NCBI GenBank assembly: GCA_028277185.1 | Contig: JANQGQ010000018.1 | Span: 248,001-312,000, forward strand | Direction: 5' to 3' | DNA: 64,000 bases | Source of the DNA: Woeseiaceae bacterium | Lineage (GTDB): Bacteria > Pseudomonadota > Gammaproteobacteria > Steroidobacterales > Woeseiaceae | Part shown: in pieces, positions 45,601 to 51,910 of the stretch | Position numbering within the stretch: the first letter of the stretch is position 1 | Layout: the number at the start of each line of letters is the position of its first letter | Translations under genes and position numbers: made by a program | Notes under the pieces: model-generated | Seen by the model: only the letters and a program-made list of their open reading frames with translations | Told to the model about the DNA's origin: nothing | The model's database searches: none

Positions 45601-45877
45601 CGCCGGCGGGCGCATCGTTTGCGTACGTGTAGCTGCCGTCGCCGCCGCTGGCGCTTGCCTGACCAATGCTCAACGATGTCGCCGGCCCCGTGGCCTCGGC
45701 CTGCATGTCCAGAGGCGCCGTTATCGACAGACTCCCCGGCGGCGGCGAGCCCGGCGGCGGGTTGCCGCCGCCGATCGGATCGGACGGATTGTCCGTGAGC
45801 GCTTCCTCTTCCCGGACGCAGCCGGCAAGAACGAACACCGAAACTGAAACAAGCCAAACAAGTCGCGAGATTGTCAT
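42674..45877 (-). CDS. large HYR-domain cytochrome lipoprotein (DUF1588/DUF1592 type)
   Basis: A 1067-aa exported lipoprotein (lipobox VLAGC). It starts with a Pro/Gly linker and four HYR/Ig-like repeats of about 75-80 residues, each ending in a motif like GSTAVTWTATDASGN. The rest is the DUF1592/1595/1588 domain group of planctomycete-type cytochromes. There are two CxxCH heme sites: CESCH near residue 392 and CTVCH in the C-terminal half, next to DPVAGLFTMRD. It probably sits on the cell surface or in the periplasm. It precedes the DUF1501 gene. Confidence 0.85.
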   Translation of the reverse strand: MTISRLVWLVSVSVFVLAGCVREEEALTDNPSDPIGGGNPPPGSPPPGSLSITAPLDMQAEATGPATSLSIGQASASGGDGSYTYANDAPAGGFLLGDTVVTWTVTDGTNAQASAAQTVSVGDTTPPTIDKPADLQVETTGALTSVDIGAATATDLVDTSPNLSNDMPAAGFPLGSTAVTWTATDASGNVATAVQMITVAQPSGGGPLTVTAPADVTVEASAALSAVTLGAAMVTGGTAPVTIANDAPANGFPVGQTQVTWTATDAAMATATAQQRVNVTDTTAPSLTVPGNVTASQGAGLGNTDVDIGAATATDLADPTPVVSNDAPAGGYPVGNTTVTWTATDASGNTATGVQVVTVTAFVAEICSDLVGDFQTVAFPIMNQANPQTCESCHVGTAPLATPNGFEFRNNPPTADDFEVFRTVANIDSNGQSLVLAKALGLAGHAGGNRFPDAANDPDYQTFADFVGRAQACVPQSSTAERVELGSGYEQLYKIVAALGSRVPTVDEANLVAAAGTDQAAIDQALGAVIDGLLAEDAFYERVTEMYNDLLLTDRDADDRGTVSNNFDVDAFPNRDYFEGFPTGNNLRNDLRENANFGMARAPIELVKYVIRNDRPFTEILTADYVMVNPYSADILGTNAGDPGFPFSATENIGNHDPNEFRPAQGLVQQSGDVVPLAGVISTHAFLARYPSTNTNVNRRRARFVFYYFLGIDIEGLAARDGLDLDNVIGDVPTYEDPQCTVCHDVMDPVAGLFTMRDNDGEYDDDNVYQHTRTTGGVPRMVTAGYSMDPADELPSANEFNPLVFLGSRLAADDRFADKTVRTVFGSLTGIAPSSPAGTAFVNDTKTRFVGSNYNFKALVKDIVLSDFFRARNLAPTENPASYADVGTGRLLTPEELARKISAVTGGSYEWRGPNSNSGLTGRHYMLYGGIDSDEVILRTTSPNSLIDGIQERIANQVACDRVADDLYNDGPLFPSVDETTVPPAGEAAIRDNIVFLHRHLLGEDLASDSAEVDATYQLFLDARALGETSIPSDCRSNGQSSDGNQTVLPWMAVVTYLLSDYRFLYQ

Positions 45878-46288
45878 CTGCCCTAACGCCTCCTGCGTAC
45901 CGGCACGTTGTCGTGCGCTGCTTGTCTTCGTGCCGGATCGACGTGACGTTTTGTGTCACTTCCTGTCGCTTGCCGACGACCTGGCGCGACCGTAGCGCCT
46001 GAAAAGGGCGATCAAGAGCAGTTGCTACATAATCGAAAAGGTCGTCCCTGGAGTGTGATGCACTTCACATGGAACGGGATCGCATCCCGGTGTGTGAAGC
46101 CACTCCGGAACGAAGATTTACCCGAGTTCAATCAGCCGCTTGGAGAGTTGCGATGAACTCGAGGTCGAAGTACCGAGCGTAAACGGCATCGGCAAAGCAA
46201 AATCCGAAAACTGTGACGAAACCGTTTCGCTGCGCAAAACGACCTGTCTGCTATTGGCGACAGCCTGGGTATTGCGACGGTTCCCGGG
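45878..46288. other. intergenic region with CRP-like site
   Basis: 411 bp between two minus-strand genes. It is the promoter region of the HYR-cytochrome gene. A CRP-type palindrome lies at 46054-46069. Short AT-rich blocks occur around 46020-46040 and 46195-46215. I saw no open frame or RNA structure worth calling. Confidence 0.4.
46054..46069 (-). promoter_or_regulatory. CRP/Vfr-like operator
   Basis: TGTGA-TGCACT-TCACA, the perfect half-sites of CRP separated by six bases. It lies about 180 bp upstream of the HYR-cytochrome start codon, so regulation of that gene by cAMP is possible, but the distance to the unknown promoter prevents a firm call. Confidence 0.5.
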
Positions 46289-48100
46289 CTAACCGCCGTT
46301 CAGCGATGCCAGGACGCCATCGTGACCGAAACGCTCTGCGAGATCCTGAGCGTTGAGACGCGCGGCATTGACCTCCCCGGCATCGGCGCCGAGTGCGAGC
46401 AGCGCCGCCACGGCGTCCGCGTCGCCGCGCTGTGCCGCAATATGGAGTGCCGTGTTGCCTGCGGCATTGCGGACATCGGGATCGTGGCCGAGGTCTCTGA
46501 GCTGTTCAGCAAGCGCGAAGTGACCGTTGGTCACGGCGAGCATCAACGGCGTCATGCCGTCGGCGTTCCCCACGTCGCGATCGTCGCCGGCTCGAACCAA
46601 CGCTCGCAGCACGCCTGCATGACCCCGCTCCGCTACGCGATGCAGCGGCGTATCGCCGTGGCTGTCGGCAAGCGCACCGTCGGCGCCGAAGCGCGCCAAC
46701 AGCAGCACCGCATCCCGGTTGCCTGCGTCCGCGGCATGCCACACCGCGGTCCGCCCGGCGGCATCTCGCCGATCGATGGGTGCTCCGGCATCGAGCAGGG
46801 ACCGGAGCAACGATAGATCGCCGCCCGCGGCCGCATGAGCGATTGCCGGCACGCCCTCGCTGTCGACCGTGTCGGCGGATGCGCCGGCCGACAGCAAGAC
46901 GTCCGTGACTTCGGCCCGCCCGAACCGTACAGCGGGAATCAGCCCTTCGAGGGGCGACGCGCCGGCGGCAAGCAGCGCGCGAACCGTCGCCGCATGGCCC
47001 CCTGCCGCTGCCGCGGCAAGCGGCGTAGTCCCGTCGGCCGACCCGAGCGTCGGCGACGCGCCGGCGTCGAGGAGTACCGCGAGCGCTGCGAGGTAGCCGC
47101 GCTCGGCGGCGATCATCAGCGCGGTCCGGCCCGCGGCATCGCGGCGATTGGGCTGGGCACCGGCCGACAGCAGCACGCGGAGCGCCTCGTCGTTGCCGCG
47201 ATCGGCCGCTACGAACCAGACCGGACGTCCGTTCGCCTGACTCGCCCCCAGTCTCAGGCCGCCCAGGCTCGAACGGACCGGGAGCTCAAGCGCACCGGGA
47301 TCGGCATTGCGCGCCAGCAGCGAAGCTGCGATCGCCCGGTGTTCGCGCGCGCTCGCGATGCCGAGCGCCGTATTGCCCGCGTCGTTTCTCGCATTCACGT
47401 CGGCGCCGGCTTCCAGCAATGCGGTAAATGCCGCTTCGGAGTTTTTCTGCGCGGCAACGATCAGCGGCGTGTTGCCATTCGCCCCGGCCCGTGATGGATC
47501 CGCCCCGCCGCCCAGCAGCGTCTCGACGGCTGCCGATCGTCCGCGCCGCACAGCCTGTATCAGCGCCGTATCGCCGGCGAGATCGACGGCATCGGGTTCC
47601 GCCCCGGCAGCGATCAACGCCTGCAGACTGGCCTCCCTGCCGGCCTCCGCGGCCTCGATCAGAGCCGTACGCCCGAACGGTCCGCGATGGCTCGGGTCGA
47701 CGCCGGCCTCGAGCAGCGCCGTCAGCACGTCGAGGCGTCCGCGTTCCGCCGCCCATATCAACCGGAGAGCGGCATCGTCCCGTTCGGCGTCGAACCAGCT
47801 TTGTTCGGAAGAGCGCCGCGCGAGCGCCTGCACCGCGCCCGGATAGTCCCGCGCAGCCAGATCCGCATACATCCCGGCGGCTCGCCGTTCGTCGCGCGGC
47901 ACGCCCAAACCGCGGCGATACAAACCCGCCAGGCGATACAGGGCGGCGTCGTTTCCGCTATCGGCGGCGGCGCGGAGTTCGTCGACCGCGGTCTGGAAAT
48001 CCTTGAGGGCGATCGCCGCCACGGCTTCCCGCGGCACGTCTGCGAGAACCGCGAACGGCGAACAGAGTAGCAGCGCCACGCTGAGTCTGATCGTCTTCAT
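46289..48100 (-). CDS. exported ankyrin-repeat protein
   Basis: A 603-aa protein with a signal peptide (IRLSVALLLCSPFAVLA), a short Sel1-like segment (ALYRLAGLYRRGLGVPRDERRAAGMY) and about 13 ankyrin repeats from residue 120 to the end, each of the form GNTALxxAAxxG followed by VxxLLxxGAD. Some repeats have drifted. Likely a periplasmic protein-protein scaffold. The gene has high GC and no obvious partner; 217 bp upstream separate it from the next, divergent gene. Confidence 0.85.
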   Translation of the reverse strand: MKTIRLSVALLLCSPFAVLADVPREAVAAIALKDFQTAVDELRAAADSGNDAALYRLAGLYRRGLGVPRDERRAAGMYADLAARDYPGAVQALARRSSEQSWFDAERDDAALRLIWAAERGRLDVLTALLEAGVDPSHRGPFGRTALIEAAEAGREASLQALIAAGAEPDAVDLAGDTALIQAVRRGRSAAVETLLGGGADPSRAGANGNTPLIVAAQKNSEAAFTALLEAGADVNARNDAGNTALGIASAREHRAIAASLLARNADPGALELPVRSSLGGLRLGASQANGRPVWFVAADRGNDEALRVLLSAGAQPNRRDAAGRTALMIAAERGYLAALAVLLDAGASPTLGSADGTTPLAAAAAGGHAATVRALLAAGASPLEGLIPAVRFGRAEVTDVLLSAGASADTVDSEGVPAIAHAAAGGDLSLLRSLLDAGAPIDRRDAAGRTAVWHAADAGNRDAVLLLARFGADGALADSHGDTPLHRVAERGHAGVLRALVRAGDDRDVGNADGMTPLMLAVTNGHFALAEQLRDLGHDPDVRNAAGNTALHIAAQRGDADAVAALLALGADAGEVNAARLNAQDLAERFGHDGVLASLNGG

Positions 48101-48332
48101 CGGGCGTCCCGACGCTCGTCCATAAGAAACCTCCAGCCATCCCGCGGGGGCCCGAATCGAGTCTACGGATACGCCGAAAACTTAATGTGACGGTGATCAC
48201 GGGAGCGCCACGGGCGCTGCGCTATCGTTCCCCGACGCCCCGGTCCGCCCGGGTTTCTGCCGCCACGACGCTCGCCGGTCCAGGCCCGACGACGGCCGGC
48301 GCGGCGTCGTACGCTCAATGGACGAGCTGCAC

Positions 48333-48755
48333 ATGAAGGGACGACTCGCGACGCCAGGATCATTGACCCGGGGGCTGCCGCTTCTCATGGTGCCGATCCT
48401 CGGGCTCGGCGCCTGCGCCCCCGAGTCCGGAAGTCCGGACGAAGGCGCAACCGCAAACGACGACGAACTCGCGATTGTGCGCGAGTGGGCGACCGACGGC
48501 GGCCCCGCGCCTTCGTCCGCCCCGATGACCGAGCCCGCCAGCGTTCCGCCCGTCGAGGACATGATCGCCGGACTCGAGGCTCGCCTCGCCTCCAACCCGG
48601 ACGACGTCGAAGGATGGTCGCTACTCGCCCAGTCTTATGCCTACGTCGGCCGCATGAGCGACGCGCGGGACGCGGTGGACCGGGCCGTCGCACTCGGTGC
48701 CGGGCGCGCCGCACTGGAAGAGCGCGTTCGCCGCGCGCACGTCGGGACGCCCTAG
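48333..48755 (+). CDS. TPR lipoprotein resembling the CcmI/CcmH tail
   Basis: A protein of about 140 aa with a signal peptide and lipobox (LGLGAC), an acidic linker, then one TPR-like helical pair (VEGWSLLAQSYAYVGRMSDARDAVDRAVAL) seen in CcmI/CcmH-type cytochrome maturation factors. The start may be ATG 48333 (MKGRLATPG) or 48318. It is directly upstream of a run of cytochrome genes, so a role in their assembly is plausible, though this is only inference from position. Confidence 0.6.
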   Translation: MKGRLATPGSLTRGLPLLMVPILGLGACAPESGSPDEGATANDDELAIVREWATDGGPAPSSAPMTEPASVPPVEDMIAGLEARLASNPDDVEGWSLLAQSYAYVGRMSDARDAVDRAVALGAGRAALEERVRRAHVGTP

Positions 48756-48765
48756 AGCCCGCGGC

Positions 48766-49707
48766 GTGGCAGCCAACCCTTCGACGATAGGCTCCGGAAG
48801 AAGCCGCGCGCACGGAGCGACCGGCCGCGCCGACGAAACGCATAAGCCGCGCTGGAAGCGCCTGTACGACAAGTATGGGACGGCCGCCGGCATGTCGCTG
48901 GCGGCGCTGGCGATCGTGATCGGTTACGCCGGCCGGGATTCCCGCCGCCTGTTCGCCGAGCACGGCCTGGGTTATGCGCTGGGCATCATCGGCAGTCTGC
49001 TGATTCTCGTTCTGCTGCTGTACCCGCTGCGCAAACGCTATCGAATCCTGAAGGTGCTGGGTCCGGTCAAGAACTGGTTCCGGGTTCACATGATGCTCGG
49101 GGTGGTCGGTCCGATAGCCATCCTGTATCACAGCAACTTCGCGCTCGGATCCGTGAACAGCACCGCCGCACTCCTGTCGATGCTGCTGGTCGCCGGAAGC
49201 GGTCTCGTGGGGCGCTTCCTCTATGCGAAGGTCCACAAAGGTCTGTACGGCCGCAAGACCAGCCTCAAGGAGCTTCTGGCAGGCGTCAAACTGACGACCG
49301 CGGAGACCGGAGGCGCAGCCCGCTTCGTGCCCGACCTCCTGTCGATGGTCGCCGAGTACGACCGTCAGGTGCTCAAACCGCCGGTCGGCATCGTCGACAG
49401 CATCCTGCTGCCCATGCGGCTGGAGTTCAAAACCCGCGCCGGGTATCGCAGCATCGTGGCAAGAGTTCGACAACAGCTCGATGAGCAGGCAGCGCAGTCG
49501 CCGGTCGTTCGCCAACACCGCGACCGGCTGCTCGAACTCGCATGCGCGTTCGTGCGCGAACACCTGAAGCGCGTGAGACGGGTCGCCGCCTTCGCCGCCT
49601 ACGACCGGCTGTTCGCGCTATGGCACAAAGTGCATCTGCCGTTTTTCTATCTCCTCATCGTCACGGCGATTGTGCACGTCATAGCCGTGCACCTGTACGC
49701 GGTATGA
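48766..49707 (+). CDS. cytochrome-b-like inner-membrane protein
   Basis: A 313-aa protein with about five membrane helices: TAAGMSLAALAIVIGY, GLGYALGIIGSLLILVLLLY, VHMMLGVVGPIAILYHSN and the final pair around LPFFYLLIVTAIVHVIAVH. Several His residues lie on the helices (VHMM, LYHSN, WHKVHLP, VHVIAVH), in pairs suitable for heme coordination as in ferric-reductase-like cytochromes. A long cytoplasmic loop of about 100 residues separates the halves. GTG start 48766. Its stop overlaps the start of the 21-heme gene. Confidence 0.65.
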   Translation: MAANPSTIGSGRSRAHGATGRADETHKPRWKRLYDKYGTAAGMSLAALAIVIGYAGRDSRRLFAEHGLGYALGIIGSLLILVLLLYPLRKRYRILKVLGPVKNWFRVHMMLGVVGPIAILYHSNFALGSVNSTAALLSMLLVAGSGLVGRFLYAKVHKGLYGRKTSLKELLAGVKLTTAETGGAARFVPDLLSMVAEYDRQVLKPPVGIVDSILLPMRLEFKTRAGYRSIVARVRQQLDEQAAQSPVVRQHRDRLLELACAFVREHLKRVRRVAAFAAYDRLFALWHKVHLPFFYLLIVTAIVHVIAVHLYAV

Positions 49708-51263
49708 CGATCTCGAGCCGGGTAGCCATAGTCTTCGCCGTAGCCGGCCTGGCGCTGTTGTCCACCGACGCCGCGGCGCAGATACTCGAGAAGCTGGTCA
49801 TGCCCGGCCGCCTCGTCGAAGCGCATGCCGACATTGAGTCCGACTGCGGCGCCTGCCACGCTGCCGAGACCGACGAGGCCGTCAGCAGTCTGTGCGTCGC
49901 CTGTCATGAGGACGTGGGCGCGGACATTGCCGCGCACACAGGATTTCACGGCCGCTTCGCTCCGGCGCGAAACAGCGAGTGCATCGCCTGTCACACCGAT
50001 CACGAAGGACGCGACGCCGACATCGTGGGACTCCATGCCGGCGTGTTCGATCACGCGTTCACGGATTTCCCGTTGGGCGGCAGTCACGCCGCCTCGGCCT
50101 GCGGCGACTGCCACGCAAGCGGCGACGCGCACCACGAGGCGCCGACGAGCTGCGGCAGCTGCCACGCCGACGACGACGTCCACGACGGCAAGCTCGGTGA
50201 AGATTGCGGCAGCTGTCACAGCGACCGCAACTGGATCGACTACGAGTTCGATCACGCGTCGACGGGCTATCCTTTGACGGGCGCACACGCGAGGACGGCC
50301 TGCGCCGACTGCCATCAGAACAACTCGTTCGCCGACACGCCGCGGAGCTGCAATAGCTGCCATGCGATCGACGACGTACACGCTGGCAGCAAGGGCACAC
50401 AGTGTCAGGACTGCCACACGACGGCTACGTGGCAGTCGATCGGGTTCGATCACTTCCAGGAGACGGGTTTCGCTTTGCTCGACGGGCACTCGGGCCTGGC
50501 CTGTACGGATTGCCACACGCGCGAGGATTACAAGGATCCGTTTCCGAACGGTTGCGTGGACTGCCATCGGGCCGACGACGACCATCAGGGCCGCAACGGC
50601 GACGATTGCGCAAGCTGCCACGTGCCGACGTACTGGGCGGACAGCCGCTTCGATCACGGCGATACGGGCTTTCACCTGGTCGAGGCGCACGCCGACCTGA
50701 ACTGTTCGGCGTGCCACAAAGCGTCGACGGCCGCGGAGGTGGCGAACACCTGCTCCGACTGTCATGCCATGGACGACAGCCACGGCGGGCAGATGCAGGC
50801 GGAGTGCAGCACCTGCCACACGCAGACGGCATGGCACAGCTCGGTCAACTTCGACCACGATCTGTCGTCGTTTCCGCTCACGGGACTGCATGCCGTCGTA
50901 TCCTGCGGCGCCTGCCATGAGAGCAATCGTTTCCTGGACGCCGAGCCCAACTGCGTCAGCTGCCATGAAGACGACGACGCGCACGAGGGTACGCTCGGGC
51001 CGGACTGTGCCAGCTGCCACACGAGTAACGGCTGGACCGTCACGGTGTTCGATCACGACCTGCATACGCGCTTCCCCCTCGAAGGCCGGCACGACGGTCT
51101 CGCCTGCACCGACTGCCATAAGACGAGCGCCGCCAGCGCCAGCGACGTGCCGTCGACCTGCGGCGGCTGCCATGCGAAAGACGACGTCCACGACGGTCAG
51201 TTCGGAGGCGACTGCGGTCAGTGTCACAACGTGAACTCGTTCGGCGAGGTCGAGTCGCTGTGA
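49704..51263 (+). CDS. large multiheme c-type cytochrome (21 CxxCH)
   Basis: A periplasmic cytochrome of 519 aa with a signal peptide (VAIVFAVAGLALLSTDAAAQ) and 21 CxxCH heme sites by direct count, spaced fairly evenly and accompanied by free His residues for axial ligation. Repeating units of about 50 residues (FDHDxTGFPLxGxHAxxxCxxCH) resemble the multiheme proteins of electron conduits. No membrane anchor, so probably soluble or bound to the outer-membrane partner. ATG 49704 overlaps the upstream stop; its own stop overlaps the 5-heme gene. Confidence 0.9.
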   Translation: MTISSRVAIVFAVAGLALLSTDAAAQILEKLVMPGRLVEAHADIESDCGACHAAETDEAVSSLCVACHEDVGADIAAHTGFHGRFAPARNSECIACHTDHEGRDADIVGLHAGVFDHAFTDFPLGGSHAASACGDCHASGDAHHEAPTSCGSCHADDDVHDGKLGEDCGSCHSDRNWIDYEFDHASTGYPLTGAHARTACADCHQNNSFADTPRSCNSCHAIDDVHAGSKGTQCQDCHTTATWQSIGFDHFQETGFALLDGHSGLACTDCHTREDYKDPFPNGCVDCHRADDDHQGRNGDDCASCHVPTYWADSRFDHGDTGFHLVEAHADLNCSACHKASTAAEVANTCSDCHAMDDSHGGQMQAECSTCHTQTAWHSSVNFDHDLSSFPLTGLHAVVSCGACHESNRFLDAEPNCVSCHEDDDAHEGTLGPDCASCHTSNGWTVTVFDHDLHTRFPLEGRHDGLACTDCHKTSAASASDVPSTCGGCHAKDDVHDGQFGGDCGQCHNVNSFGEVESL

Positions 51264-51907
51264 GCTGCGTCCGGACATGGCTGCCGGTGCTGCTGCTCCT
51301 CCTCCCGGGCATCGCTGCCGCGCAGAGCACGATCCGCTCGGACTTCGATCACGACTCGACGGGCTTTCGTCTCGACGGCGCTCACCTCGCAAGCGGCTGC
51401 GGCGATTGCCATTCGCGCGGGATCTTCGAAGGCACGCTCCGCGAGTGCGAGGACTGCCACACCCAGGGCCGCATCGTCACGGCCACCCCGAAGCCGGCGC
51501 GACACGTGCTGACGAGCGAGCGCTGCGCAGCGTGCCATGCGACGCGCAGTTTCGTTCCGCTGGCCCGAATGGATCACACGGAAGCGTTCGGCGATTGCGT
51601 GAGCTGCCACAACAACCAGGCGGTGCCGGGCAAACCACCGGACCACCCGCCGGCGGGCGATAACTGCGGCACCTGTCATCTGACGTCGACGTTCGAGGTC
51701 GTCGTTTTTGGCCAGTCGGGCCTTAGCCGCGACTCGCGGAGCGGGATCGATCGCGCCACGGTCCACGCGTTCGATATCGACCGCCTTCTCGACCAGCCGC
51801 GGGGTACCTGCGCCGGGTGCGCCGACAACGTCCCGGCCTCGGGTTCGAAGGCCGATACCGCGCGGCCTGATGAGATGTGCGGTAGCTGCGGTCTGAAGGA
51901 GCGCTGA
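51260..51907 (+). CDS. small multiheme c-type cytochrome (5 CxxCH)
   Basis: A 215-aa exported protein with signal peptide (TWLPVLLLLLPGIAAAQS) and five CxxCH motifs (CGDCH, CEDCH, CAACH, CVSCH, CGTCH). The FDHDSTGF unit is shared with the 21-heme protein, so the two are related by duplication. Near the C-terminus two more CxxC motifs lack the His (CAGCA and CGSCG). GTG start at 51260 overlaps the upstream stop. It ends just before the outer-membrane gene. Confidence 0.85.
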   Translation: MSCVRTWLPVLLLLLPGIAAAQSTIRSDFDHDSTGFRLDGAHLASGCGDCHSRGIFEGTLRECEDCHTQGRIVTATPKPARHVLTSERCAACHATRSFVPLARMDHTEAFGDCVSCHNNQAVPGKPPDHPPAGDNCGTCHLTSTFEVVVFGQSGLSRDSRSGIDRATVHAFDIDRLLDQPRGTCAGCADNVPASGSKADTARPDEMCGSCGLKER

Positions 51908-51910
51908 GTC

